DNA of 64,000 nt, taken from positions 62,001 through 126,000 of the forward strand of contig NZ_JAGGLB010000010.1 of NCBI RefSeq assembly GCF_017874215.1, written 5' to 3'. The notes beneath the pieces were generated by a model. The model was not told the DNA's origin, made no database searches, and saw nothing but the letters and a program-made list of their open reading frames with translations. The stretch is from Paenibacillus eucommiae. GTDB lineage: Bacteria; Bacillota; Bacilli; Paenibacillales; NBRC-103111. Of this stretch, positions 52,133 through 61,949 are shown piece after piece. Numbering within the stretch: the stretch's first letter is position 1; every line of letters begins with the position of its first letter. Both the position numbers and the translations under genes were made by a program.

Positions 52133-55131
52133 GAATCTCCCCCTCCTTCCTCAACGCCACCCGAACTGGTGTCAGTAGGCTTGATATTAAACTCCTCCCG
52201 CTTCCGCAAAATTTCCTTGTCGATCTCTTTGATCGCATCTTCCAATGCGGTTCGTGGATTGTCTCCATTCAGCACAACCTTGTTCCAGGCATTCTGTAAA
52301 TGACGTGACGTGTAATACCCGCCCATCACAACCGGCTGCTCCTTAAACCACGACCATTGCTCCAATATTGCTTCGATCTCCGGTTTTGTCCATGGCATCC
52401 TTTGCAGCGCTCTGACATTCGCCGTATTCCACCGTGATCCCGCTCCCAGAAGTCCCTCGACCTCTAAACCGTAGCGGGTTTGCGTCTCCTCCGACAGCCA
52501 CCATTTCAGCAATGCCCAAGCGGCGTCCGGATGCTTCGTCGTCTTGAGGATGACGGCCGTCTGGCCCGCTCCCCCGATGGAACGATCCACTTCACCATCG
52601 GAACTCCGCATGCCAGGCAGCGGAATCATCGCCCACGAGCCATTCAATTCCGGTGCAGAAGTCTTCAGCCGTACATAGAATTCGTAGTTGCCTACACCAA
52701 CTGGCATTTCACCCAGACGGAAGCGCTGAAAGAAATCCGCTTTTAGCGGCAGCTTATAGTTGGTAGAAAGCGCCGTCCATTCTTTGAAGGCAGTAAACGC
52801 CTCAGGCGAATCTAGCTTGGAGCGGGTTTGATCGGAAGCATAGAAATCCCCCCCACGCTGGAACAGGAACGGTGCAAAGCCCCCCACACCACTCGGGTAA
52901 TAAAACTCCAGCCCTTGCTCTTGAAGCAGGGGAAGCATCTGATACACATCCTCCCAGGTATCCGGCGTCTTCCACCCAAAGCTGTCAAACATATCGGTGC
53001 GGTAAAACAGCATCTGAAAATCCTGCGTTTCCGGCAAAGCCCATAATCCGCCCGCATACCTGTAAGGAATAAGAGATTCCGCTACGAATTGATCCGTAAC
53101 CGCCTTCGTATCCGCGAAGCTGGATAGATCAAGCAGGGCATTTCTGGCGGCAAAATCAACCGGAGTCTGCGACGACACCCCAAACGCAATATCTGGCGCC
53201 TCCCCAGCCGTATAGGCCAGCAGCAGCAGATGCTCCGAATCCCCCGGAACCGTATTCACATTGACTTCAATCCCTGTCTTCGGTGTGAAATCCTCGTCTA
53301 TCAAATTCTTGGTCAGCGCTGCCCATTCTCTGCCTCGGGCGACCCAAATATTCAGGACCGGCTTCTCCTGAAGGTTGCCTTCGCTGTAGACCTTCCCGAC
53401 CTGGCTCGTATTAGAGCTGAAGGAGGACCAGAACCTCTGTCCCGAAGCGACCAGCAGATCGAGATAGCTTGAGGTGCTCTGAGGAAACTGGGCATCCGCT
53501 GCTCCAACTGCCAGGTAGTCGAGCATTAACGGCTGCTCCTGCATAGCAATAGCAGCACGATTGAGCTCCCCGGTCAAATTGCCGAGCTCATTCAGCCGGT
53601 AAGGAATTTTTTCCGTATCGCGAATCATGCCATCGAGCAAGTGCGCCATAGAAGCATAAGTCGATAAGTACGAGGGTCTGGCTCCGCCATTCGCTGCAAG
53701 TATTTCATCCTCAATGCCTGCAAGTGCTGAACGAATGCGCTGCAATCGCTCGGATAGATCGGGAATATTTCTTTCCAGATTCCAATCCTGATTACGATCG
53801 CTCGTCACTTTCCCTTCCGCATCCTTGGATGAAGCAGTAATCTGAATAACCTGTCGCGCAATCAGATTTAACTCGGAAGCCATCTCATCCGTTCGTACCG
53901 CAGGACTTCGCAGCGGGCCGACTTTGGAAACGAGCGTGATCGTATGCTTGCCCTTCGTCAAGTAAAAGTGGAACGGCTTACCCGCTCCATCCTGCAAAGG
54001 TTCAGTATGCCAGCCGCGGACGAAAGGAAAGGCGTACTCTTCCATTTCTGCAAAAGGCACGCGGCCATCAATCAGAATATCCCGGCGGCTTGCCGAATTA
54101 AGCACCATGGTCGTATAACGAAATCCAAGTGTATACAAGCCATCTTCAGGCACTTCGATTTCCCAGGCAGCCGATTGTCCGCCCCGTTTCCAGCGTTCGC
54201 CGCCAAAAGCGTTATAGCGGATGTTCTCCACAGCCTTGGGCTCAGCGCGAGGATCGTCCGTCCACTCTGCCCACAGAGACAGCTCAGACTTCTCTTTGGG
54301 ATGCTCTGATTGGAAGGTCAACATCTCTGCAGTAGCGTTAGCGAATCCAAGACGGACATACTCACTTTCCACTTCAGTATAAGCCCTCGGCTCCACTGGC
54401 TTCGTGAGAGAAATTCGCGAGACTGCCATCGGCTCTCTGATATCCGTCAACCGGATCGTATGCTTCCCCTGCTCCAGCAGGAATAGAAAGGGTCTTTTAT
54501 AGAATCCTTCCGGATGCTGAAGCGTCATCTCCCGCCATTCCCGCAGCTCTATAGGTTCAGGTCTGATTTCATTGCCTTGATCATCCAATCGGACATTGGC
54601 GTTATCTTGCCACATTCTGGGGAAAAGAAAGCGCGCCGCTTCGGCAAATGGCCGCTTGCCGTCTATGAGCAGGGAGCGTTCCGCTCCCATCCGTCCGCCG
54701 GGCAGCATCTGATACTGAACCTGGATCTGGTAAAGGGCGGTCTCCGGAATGTCCACTTCCCACTCCAGCCAACCGTTCTCCCCCTCTGTCATCGCAGACG
54801 TGACACCATCAATTTCACTCACATGCGCATCTTGTGACATTTGCAGAAACGGCGCGCTTCTTTCCTCAATCTCTTCACCTGTATACCGGGGGGTCTCCTT
54901 CCGGACGTAGTCTGACAGAAGCCGTCCATACAAAACTTCCTCTGACTTCAGTTGCCCGGTCTTGAGGACTGTATCCATCAACTGGTCTTGATTGACCGTA
55001 TCAGCAAAAGGAGCACCCGCCGGAGGTATGTATCTTATCCCATTAAAGGCAGCAAAAATAAGGAACACACAGGCTGCAGCCAAGCCGATATATAAGCCCT
55101 TGCGGCTAGCGATTCCCGATCTCTCTATCAT
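52129..55131 (-). CDS. Giant membrane-anchored binding protein with carbohydrate-binding modules
   Basis: 1000 residues, about twice the usual size of family 1 binding proteins. ATG 55131 seven bases after GGGGG. An N-terminal membrane span (IGLAAACVFLIFAAF) without a lipobox anchors it. Residues ~100-260 and ~290-430 are two similar beta-sandwich modules (LYQIQVQYQMLP with LLIDGKRPFAEA; LYTLGFRYTTMV with ILIDGRVPFAEM) of the CBM35/galactose-binding type. Residues ~600-990 are the binding-protein fold (GEAPDIAFGVSSQT, WEDVYQMLPLLQEQG, AWALLKWWLSEETQ). Inference: one chain both docks on a polysaccharide and feeds the permeases. It starts a seven-gene coupled operon. Confidence 0.8.
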   Translation of the reverse strand: MIERSGIASRKGLYIGLAAACVFLIFAAFNGIRYIPPAGAPFADTVNQDQLMDTVLKTGQLKSEEVLYGRLLSDYVRKETPRYTGEEIEERSAPFLQMSQDAHVSEIDGVTSAMTEGENGWLEWEVDIPETALYQIQVQYQMLPGGRMGAERSLLIDGKRPFAEAARFLFPRMWQDNANVRLDDQGNEIRPEPIELREWREMTLQHPEGFYKRPFLFLLEQGKHTIRLTDIREPMAVSRISLTKPVEPRAYTEVESEYVRLGFANATAEMLTFQSEHPKEKSELSLWAEWTDDPRAEPKAVENIRYNAFGGERWKRGGQSAAWEIEVPEDGLYTLGFRYTTMVLNSASRRDILIDGRVPFAEMEEYAFPFVRGWHTEPLQDGAGKPFHFYLTKGKHTITLVSKVGPLRSPAVRTDEMASELNLIARQVIQITASSKDAEGKVTSDRNQDWNLERNIPDLSERLQRIRSALAGIEDEILAANGGARPSYLSTYASMAHLLDGMIRDTEKIPYRLNELGNLTGELNRAAIAMQEQPLMLDYLAVGAADAQFPQSTSSYLDLLVASGQRFWSSFSSNTSQVGKVYSEGNLQEKPVLNIWVARGREWAALTKNLIDEDFTPKTGIEVNVNTVPGDSEHLLLLAYTAGEAPDIAFGVSSQTPVDFAARNALLDLSSFADTKAVTDQFVAESLIPYRYAGGLWALPETQDFQMLFYRTDMFDSFGWKTPDTWEDVYQMLPLLQEQGLEFYYPSGVGGFAPFLFQRGGDFYASDQTRSKLDSPEAFTAFKEWTALSTNYKLPLKADFFQRFRLGEMPVGVGNYEFYVRLKTSAPELNGSWAMIPLPGMRSSDGEVDRSIGGAGQTAVILKTTKHPDAAWALLKWWLSEETQTRYGLEVEGLLGAGSRWNTANVRALQRMPWTKPEIEAILEQWSWFKEQPVVMGGYYTSRHLQNAWNKVVLNGDNPRTALEDAIKEIDKEILRKREEFNIKPTDTSSGGVEEGGGDS

Positions 55132-55228
55132 CCTTTTTCCCCCTTGCCATAAGCCAAGCCATGTTTTCAACTGCGAATTCCAGCAAGGGCGGGGGATGTC
55201 ACCTCACATCCACTCGCCCCTGATGAAC

Positions 55229-56593
55229 TTATTCCATCGCGTTCACTCTTTCATCCAATTCCTTTAAAGAATCATCGAGTGACATCGTACCCTCCATATA
55301 TTTTTGGTACGCCGCCAATACACCGCTGTTGATTTCGCCCGCTTTCTTGGCTGAGAACGCCAGTTCATGCTCCCTGAGTGCATCATCTTCCGGAAATGCC
55401 GTATAGGCGCTCACGTTTTTACCAGGTACAGGATTATCCTGCCAGCCCTTGCTATCTTTCATGGACATCAGGATCGGAACGCCATTTCCTACTTTCATAA
55501 AAGCTTCCTGACCTTCTTTTTTGACAAACGCGGTAACGAACGCCGCAGCCTCCTCTTTATGCTTGGATTTGGCATACACGGAGTAACCGCTTGTTCCGGA
55601 ACCAACAGCGCGCTTCCCTGGCAATTTCGGGAACGTCGTTACATCCCATTCGAAGCCTTTGGCAATCGAGGCATTATTAATGCCTTCCGCTGCCCATTTC
55701 GCGGTGACCATGAATGCAGCTTGACCCGCGTAGAACGGATCTTCCGGATATTGGCCAAATGGATCAACAGCCATTCCGTCTTTGACCAGGCTCCAGCAGT
55801 CGGTTAACCCTTGAACAACTTTGGGATCCGAGAATTGAATTTTTCCCGCCTCTTTGTTCAAGTAGTTCACGCCTCTTCCTTGCGCACAGGGTCCCCATAC
55901 AATAGGTCCTACTGGCTGCAGCGATACCGCCCACTGCGTTGTTTTACCAGAGGCATCTTTTTTGGTCAATTTTTTGGCATATTCCAGAAAGGTAGCCCAA
56001 TCCCAGTCGTTGGACGGCAGAGATAATCCCTCTTGCTTAAGCAGCGTAGTGTTCACAGCCATCACCATATGCAAATTATCTCGCGGAAGCATATAGATGG
56101 TTTCACCCACTTTGCCATAAGAAAGCATGGCTGGATAAATATCAGAGATGTCCACATCATATTGCTTGATATAGTCGTTCAACGGCTCCAGAATCCCTGC
56201 TTCAGCAAATTCTTTAACGTAACCATCCGCTAGCCACGTAACGTCAGGAAGATCACCGGAAGCAGCTTGAAGAAGCGCTTTCTGCTTCATATCACCGATA
56301 TAAGGCTCTATTTTCACAGTAATATGGGGAAAATCTTTCTTCATGATGTCTGCTACTGCCTGCACATTGGCTTTTTCAGATGGATCATCGATAACACCTA
56401 CGCGAATAGTGACAGGTTTCTTGTCCGGCTGAGGTGTAGCTGTAGCGGTACTCTTTTCCGTGCTCTTGCTCGTATCCGTTCCTGGTTCTGCCGTTGATTT
56501 ATTGGGTGCGTTATTGCCAGTACAAGCAGTGAACAGCATAGCAATAAGGGCAATAGCTGTTAATATTTTAAATACTCCGACTTTCTTTTTCAT
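55229..56593 (-). CDS. Family 1 sugar-binding lipoprotein, paralog 1
   Basis: 454 residues. ATG 56593 seven bases after AAGGAGGGG. Lipobox FTAC (Cys 24) and Ser/Thr/Pro tether. Landmarks DVTWLADGYVKEFAEAGIL, GPCAQGRGVNYLN and a C-terminal QKYMEGTMSLDDSLKEL. Nearly the same protein as paralog 2 (62248-63618). No permease pair is directly adjacent in the same unit; the nearest pair is the operon starting at 55131. Confidence 0.9.
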   Translation of the reverse strand: MKKKVGVFKILTAIALIAMLFTACTGNNAPNKSTAEPGTDTSKSTEKSTATATPQPDKKPVTIRVGVIDDPSEKANVQAVADIMKKDFPHITVKIEPYIGDMKQKALLQAASGDLPDVTWLADGYVKEFAEAGILEPLNDYIKQYDVDISDIYPAMLSYGKVGETIYMLPRDNLHMVMAVNTTLLKQEGLSLPSNDWDWATFLEYAKKLTKKDASGKTTQWAVSLQPVGPIVWGPCAQGRGVNYLNKEAGKIQFSDPKVVQGLTDCWSLVKDGMAVDPFGQYPEDPFYAGQAAFMVTAKWAAEGINNASIAKGFEWDVTTFPKLPGKRAVGSGTSGYSVYAKSKHKEEAAAFVTAFVKKEGQEAFMKVGNGVPILMSMKDSKGWQDNPVPGKNVSAYTAFPEDDALREHELAFSAKKAGEINSGVLAAYQKYMEGTMSLDDSLKELDERVNAME

Positions 56594-56614
56594 GGCTGAC
56601 CCCTCCTTATTCAT

Positions 56615-58645
56615 TTAAAAGCTCCGTGAGACCTCACACCATACTTCCGAGGTACGCCTCAGATTCATATAACAGTCCGATGACAAATCTGTAAGATTGC
56701 TGCCGCCCCTTAAACGAATTTTCGCAGAATTGTGAATTACGGTTACTTGCTCAGAAAGCCTCAGGGTTATTTCCTGCCCTTCCATGCCTCCAATGAAATC
56801 GGTGATGTCCGTGGCAGCAGTATATTCGGCAAAACTGATATAATCCGCCAATGCGGCACTTGGCTCCGTAGTCCCTGATGGTACCACATAAGCAGTCCGG
56901 CCATCTCCCGGCTGATTATTGGCGACAGTCTCGAATTGCTCCCGTCCCCTGGAATAATATTGCTTAGCCATATTCTTGCCTGCTGCTGAATTGCCGGTCA
57001 GATGATTGCCCGTGCTTTTTCCAGCTGTTTGCTCAAAGAAATGCCAGTAATACTCCGGTTCGGATCCCAGGATCACATTGCCTCTCACATTCACTCCGGT
57101 GAGCTCTGCCTCATTTAATTGGGCAAGGTAGATAGCAGGTATGTTCGCAGCCGGATCCATAATCGTATTGTCGGAAATATCCATATAACCCGTAGCGGAT
57201 ATCCCCCATTCCGTACGAGGGGCAGGAGGTGGACCATAGTTAGGTCTGGAATAAGCCACATCCGAAGGAAGCGGTGAAGCCCAGTCGGATTCTACAGCTA
57301 TAGCGGCCTTTTTGTTCAGACTTGCGATAATAAGATTGGAGTTGATCTTATGACCCGTAGACTCAATAGCGGCATAAATGCCATAGTTGGATCCACAATA
57401 GATCTCATTGCCTGTTATCACATTCCCGACTGTGCCCACATACAGCTGGATCCCTCCTTCGCCCAAAGCGTTCTGAGACCGGCATTTGTTGCCTGTAATC
57501 ATATTGGAGTTGGATCCATAAGCGATATGAATTCCGCTGGATTCAAAATCCACGCACTGGTTCCCCGTAATCACATTATTGCTTCCCTGCGGACTTAGAA
57601 TGATGCCACGATGCATCTGTCCCCGGCAAATATTATCGGAAATGGTATTGTTTTCAGCGGACATTAGCGCTATTCCATGTGTACCATACTCAACATAGTT
57701 GGAGGCAATCAAATTGTGGGAACAAATCAAGGTTGGAGGTATGAAGGCCCCCGTGTTAAAACCTCCGAATCCGTTCGCACTCTTGCCAGTAATATGGATG
57801 CCCACTGTGGACATGGGAGGACCCTCAGGGAGAGTGGCAGGCAGTCTGACATCATTGCCTATAATTTTGTTAAACGTGCAGCCCTGGTGCAGCTTGATGC
57901 CAATCAGCTCAGGGGTGGGACCTTCATACAGATTAAAGATGGTATTTCCTGTAATCACGCATTGCGTCATCTCACTGCCAAAAATACCTCTTACCGCTGT
58001 ATTATTTCCATTTATTCGCAATCCGCTAATCGTGCACCCGCTCACTGCTTCGCCTTCAAAAAAAGGTCCATCCAGTTGGATCACGGCTGTTCCAGCTTCT
58101 GCGTCGTCTACTGGGCCTGCATTAGCCCGCAGCTCTCCCCCTCCACTTACCCCGTTTAAATAGACAAGCCCATTCTTGATACGCAGCCTGCTAATCTGAA
58201 AAACACCTTCAATTATGACACCTTTGCCAAGGCGTGCCGCAAAGTTGATGGCCGCCTGAATGGCTGTTGTATCATTGGCTGTACCATCGGCAAGCGCTCC
58301 GAACATATAGGGATTCATACTCTCCCCATACAACCGGATGAGACATCCGGCACCTGCAGGGTCTGTTTCACCTGTTCCTTGGAGAAAAGCCTCCAAGCTT
58401 GCTGGTGTGCCATCCCACGGAACCGTAGCAGAAACGATACTTGCGCCATTGTGCGCTGATTTCGGACGGGTTTTGTCCACGTAGAAGATATCTCCACCAA
58501 CCGTAGTACCTGGATGAAAGCTGCGCACACTGAGCTGCTGGCCATCTGCAAGCGATGCCAATTGAAGGGTTTGGATATCCGCCACGCTATCCAGTGAAAT
58601 CACATGCCCTTCACTTTGCTTGGCATTATCCATAATTTCTGACAT
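56615..58645 (-). CDS. Beta-helix protein paralog 1, signal-less
   Basis: 676 residues. Pectate_lyase_3-type start FGALADGTANDTTAIQAAIN followed by many beta-helix coils (GNTIFNLYEG, ISDNICRGQMHRGIIL). AGGAGG before the ATG, as in paralog 2. Compared with paralog 2 the residues between MSEIMD...EG and ISLDSVAD are deleted, removing the whole Tat signal. It is 21 bases upstream of the binding-protein paralog 1 gene. It is therefore predicted to stay in the cytoplasm unless exported otherwise. Confidence 0.82.
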   Translation of the reverse strand: MSEIMDNAKQSEGHVISLDSVADIQTLQLASLADGQQLSVRSFHPGTTVGGDIFYVDKTRPKSAHNGASIVSATVPWDGTPASLEAFLQGTGETDPAGAGCLIRLYGESMNPYMFGALADGTANDTTAIQAAINFAARLGKGVIIEGVFQISRLRIKNGLVYLNGVSGGGELRANAGPVDDAEAGTAVIQLDGPFFEGEAVSGCTISGLRINGNNTAVRGIFGSEMTQCVITGNTIFNLYEGPTPELIGIKLHQGCTFNKIIGNDVRLPATLPEGPPMSTVGIHITGKSANGFGGFNTGAFIPPTLICSHNLIASNYVEYGTHGIALMSAENNTISDNICRGQMHRGIILSPQGSNNVITGNQCVDFESSGIHIAYGSNSNMITGNKCRSQNALGEGGIQLYVGTVGNVITGNEIYCGSNYGIYAAIESTGHKINSNLIIASLNKKAAIAVESDWASPLPSDVAYSRPNYGPPPAPRTEWGISATGYMDISDNTIMDPAANIPAIYLAQLNEAELTGVNVRGNVILGSEPEYYWHFFEQTAGKSTGNHLTGNSAAGKNMAKQYYSRGREQFETVANNQPGDGRTAYVVPSGTTEPSAALADYISFAEYTAATDITDFIGGMEGQEITLRLSEQVTVIHNSAKIRLRGGSNLTDLSSDCYMNLRRTSEVWCEVSRSF

Positions 58646-58853
58646 ATGTCTGCCTCCTGAATAAGATTAGAAGAAGAGCAGCTTCAAGATACTTCTCTTC
58701 AACTGAATTCGTTCTTACTAAGTGTAAAGCGTATGTCAGCATTCGACTATTGGCGATACGGACGTTCTGCTTGTTGATTCAGCCAATCTCATACAGTTCG
58801 CCCTTTGTGGCGTCCTTTGAGGAGCGTGTTCGTGACGTTGGTGCAAGGAGGGA
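58646..58853. other. Upstream region of the beta-helix paralog 1 gene
   Basis: Holds the ribosome site and probable promoter of the gene. The segment with GATACGGACGTTCTGCTTG at 58752-58770 is shared with the region upstream of paralog 2 at 62038-62060. No gene seen. Confidence 0.5.
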
Positions 58854-58973
58854 GGGAATAGCTGTGGGCTCCAGCCGCTGTTAAAGATTTGTTCCCTTGA
58901 ATGGAATGGATGAGGGGGTTGGAACAAATCTTTAAAGGCGGACGCTGCCGCTCTTCCTCCCACAGCCATTCCC
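58854..58973. repeat. Long structured inverted repeat, copy 2
   Basis: Outer arms GGGAATAGCTGTGGG (58854-58868) and CCCACAGCCATTCCC (58959-58973), one mismatch; inner arms TTAAAGATTTGTTCC (58881-58895) and exact complement (58921-58935). Relative to copy 1 the inner arms differ by a compensated pair (GATGTG/CACATC versus GATTTG/CAAATC). Confidence 0.8.
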
Positions 58974-59385
58974 TTCGCAGCTACAATCTCACGAATCATA
59001 TGAACATCAAGATCAAACAGACAGCCAGCTCAAATACAGACAGACAACCAATTCATATGGACAGACGCAAGTTTTTTTCTCTTGATTAGAGGAGAATTTC
59101 CTAGCCAGCGCTGGCGCTGAGGATGAAGAACGCCCCCGCCAACGCTAGCAACCGAGAGGAACGAACTGGAACTAGGACTGCTGCTTTAACGATGTTTTTC
59201 ATCGTTAAACCACCATGTCCGCTCCACATCCTTGCTTTAACGATGAAAAACATCGTTAAAATCCCTTTTAACCACCTTGAGAGGCCCTCTGTCCTCTTTT
59301 AACGATGAAAAACATCGTTAACGTGACGGATTGATCTGGAGCACTTACTTTAACGATTAAAAACATCGTTAAGTGGAGCACACGC
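58965..59385. repeat. Intergenic repeat module B with four-hairpin array
   Basis: Hairpins with arms TTTAACGATG/CATCGTTAAA stand at 59185-59209, 59236-59260, 59298-59321 and 59349-59373; spacing 51, 62, 51. The first has a T loop and the others A loops, exactly as in module A at 29 kb. Shared text between hairpins includes GAGGCC and AACGTGAC. No gene. Confidence 0.87.
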
Positions 59386-59660
59386 TCATTTCGGGCGGAG
59401 GAGGAGCTATTACTAGGCTAATACTAACGCTTTCCTCCCACATCCCTTCCCTCTCAGCTGCAAATTACCAAATGTGCCACGCTCAAATGGATTACTGACT
59501 ACCAGCAGAAGCTTCTTTCCTGAGGGAAGGGGATAGTGGCGATAGGGAAATCTGCGCTTCCTTTCTGATTCCCTTGGAGAATAAAGGGACATATCGTCCG
59601 ATTTATCACTATAAAGCTGCAAGGTGTAGTTGGATTTCTTTCTCCAGGAACCCCCATAAA
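59386..59660. other. Region after the four-hairpin array
   Basis: No gene seen. A segment at about 59430-59470 (CTCCCACATCCCTTCCCT) repeats the start of the modules at 58.96 and 28.89 kb, suggesting a third, partial copy. Confidence 0.4.
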
Positions 59661-61949
59661 TCAGAAGCTTCGTGAAACCTCAAACCATATCCCCGAAATG
59701 CGCTTCAGGTTGATATAGTAATCCGCTGACAGGCCTTTCAGGTTCTTGCCGCCTTTCAAGCGGATTTTCGCAGAGTTATGAATAATCGTGGCATGAATGG
59801 AAAGTCTTACGATGATTTCCTGTCCCTCCACACCTCCGGTGAAATCGGTTACACTCGTAGCAGCAGTATACGCGGCAAGACTGACATAATCTGCAAGGGC
59901 AGCGCTTGGTTGAGTGGTTCCTGATGGCACGTCATAAGAGACAAGACTGTCCCCTGGAACGTTATTGGCAACGACCCCGATCTGATCACGCCCTCTCGAG
60001 TAGTATTGCCTGGTCACATTTTTGCCTGCTGCTGAATTGCCGATCAACTGATTGCCCGTACTTTTCCCAGCGGTTTGCTCATAGAAATACCAGTAATGAT
60101 TCGGCTCAGCTCCAATGATCACATTGCCTCTTACATTTACTCCCGTGAGCTTTGCATCATTTAATTGTGCGAGGTAGATAGCAGCTATACCCGCCGCAGG
60201 CTCCATAATCGTATTGTCCGAAATATCCATATGACCTGTAGCCGATATCCCCCAGACAGTACGGGGGGCAGGAGGTGGGCCATAGTTCGGCCGGGAGTAG
60301 ATTGCATTCGCCGGCAGCGGGGAATTCCAGTCCGATTCTACAGCAATAGCAGCCTTCCTGTTCCTGCTGGCAACTATAATATTGGACGTAATTTTATGGG
60401 AGGTTGACTCTACAGCAGCATAAATGCCATAGTTCGATCCGCAATAAATTTCATTGCCTGTTACGACATTGCCAACCGTTCCCACATACAGCTGGATTCC
60501 TCCCTCCCCAGCAGATGACAGGGCCCTGCATTTGTTGCCAGAAATGATATTGTAGTTGGATCCATAAGCGAGATGAATGCCGCTGGAGTCAAAATCAAGG
60601 CACTGGTTCCCGCTAACCACATTGTTGCTTACCTGGGGGCTTAGAATGATGCTGCGGTGCAGCTGCCCTTTGCAAATATTATCTGAAATGGTATTGTTTT
60701 CGGCTGCAACAAGCCATATCCCGTGTGATCCATTCTCAACATGGTTAGCAACAACCAAATTATGAGAGCATACTTCGGTTGGAGGTATGAAGGCTCCAGT
60801 ATCAAATCCCCCATATCCATTTATACTTTCACCAGTAACCTGAATGCCCGCTGCCTGCAGGAAAGGACCTCCGGCAGGAGATATAGGCAGTTGTATATGA
60901 TTCGCTATGACTTTATTAGACGTACAGCCGCGATGCAGTCTGATCCCGCACAGGTCATCAGGAGCAGCATCATACAGATTATAAACCGAATTCCCCGTAA
61001 TCACGCACTGATTGGACGCACTTCCAAAAATGCCTCTTTTCGCCAGATGATTTCCGTTTAATCTCAGTCCGCTAATCGTACATCCGCTCACCGCCTGGAC
61101 CTGGCCTCCAAAAAATGGCCCCCACAATTCAATCATGGCTAATCCAACACCCGAGATAGCCTTTAACTCTCCCCCTCCGTTTCCTCCGCTTAAATAGACA
61201 AGTCCATTCTTGATACGAAGATAGCTGGTTTGGAAAACACCTTCAATCACGACACCTTTGCCAAGCAGGATGGCGAAGTCGATAGCCCTCTGGATGGCTT
61301 TGGTATCATCGGCCGTACCATTGGCGAGTGCGCCGAACATATAGGGAGTGATACTCTCTCCATACAACCGGATGAGACATCCGGTGCCTGTCGGGTCTGT
61401 TTCGCCTGTTCCACTCAGAAAAGCTTCCAGACTTGCTGGCATGCCATCCCACGGAACAGTAATGGAAACGATGCTGGCGCCATTGTGTGCTGATTTCGGA
61501 CGTGTTTTATCCAAGTAGAAAATATCTCCTCCAACCGTTGTACCGGGATGAAAGCTGCGCACACTGAAATGCTGGCCATCTGTAAGCGTTGTCAAATTAA
61601 GAGTTTGAATATCCGCTACACTATCCAACGAGACCACATCGCCGCTGATCGCTGCTTTAACCGTCTGGGGAACACTGAACAATAATCCGCCAGCAGCAAC
61701 TGCGGCCCCCAAGCCACCCATTGCAGCCAGCAATTTCCTCCGGCTTAATCCGGTTGAGGAGAGAGGTGTGATTTGATCCATATCCCTGCCCACAGCGGTT
61801 TCCGTGGCCACACCTGCATCTGCGTCTGCGTCTGTGCCTGTGCCTGTGCCTGTGCCTGTACCTGCTTCTATGCCTACTTTTGTGCCCCCTCCCGCGTCTG
61901 CCCCCTGCTGTCCGTCATTTTGCCTAGCATGATCCATGATTTCTGACAT
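59661..61949 (-). CDS. Tat-exported beta-helix protein, paralog 2
   Basis: 762 residues. A conserved AGGAGG precedes ATG 61949. A 69-residue, low-complexity first region (repeating GT and DA units) leads to a twin-arginine signal LSRRKLLAAMGGLG (Arg 70-71). Then the same body as paralog 1: FGALANGTADDTKAIQRAID, VVIEGVFQTSYLRI, coils of NNTISDNICKG type. Known: this fold includes polysaccharide lyases and depolymerases; no catalytic residues assigned. The long region before the Arg pair is unusual for Tat substrates and the tandem GGCACA-type DNA repeat there (61836-61860) may change length. Confidence 0.83.
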   Translation of the reverse strand: MSEIMDHARQNDGQQGADAGGGTKVGIEAGTGTGTGTGTDADADAGVATETAVGRDMDQITPLSSTGLSRRKLLAAMGGLGAAVAAGGLLFSVPQTVKAAISGDVVSLDSVADIQTLNLTTLTDGQHFSVRSFHPGTTVGGDIFYLDKTRPKSAHNGASIVSITVPWDGMPASLEAFLSGTGETDPTGTGCLIRLYGESITPYMFGALANGTADDTKAIQRAIDFAILLGKGVVIEGVFQTSYLRIKNGLVYLSGGNGGGELKAISGVGLAMIELWGPFFGGQVQAVSGCTISGLRLNGNHLAKRGIFGSASNQCVITGNSVYNLYDAAPDDLCGIRLHRGCTSNKVIANHIQLPISPAGGPFLQAAGIQVTGESINGYGGFDTGAFIPPTEVCSHNLVVANHVENGSHGIWLVAAENNTISDNICKGQLHRSIILSPQVSNNVVSGNQCLDFDSSGIHLAYGSNYNIISGNKCRALSSAGEGGIQLYVGTVGNVVTGNEIYCGSNYGIYAAVESTSHKITSNIIVASRNRKAAIAVESDWNSPLPANAIYSRPNYGPPPAPRTVWGISATGHMDISDNTIMEPAAGIAAIYLAQLNDAKLTGVNVRGNVIIGAEPNHYWYFYEQTAGKSTGNQLIGNSAAGKNVTRQYYSRGRDQIGVVANNVPGDSLVSYDVPSGTTQPSAALADYVSLAAYTAATSVTDFTGGVEGQEIIVRLSIHATIIHNSAKIRLKGGKNLKGLSADYYINLKRISGIWFEVSRSF
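61836..61862. repeat. Hexamer tandem repeat in the signal region of paralog 2
   Basis: Minus strand carries consecutive GGCACA units followed by GACGCA units, coding alternating Gly-Thr and Asp-Ala. It lies before the Tat motif and could slip in multiples of six bases without losing the frame. Confidence 0.6.
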
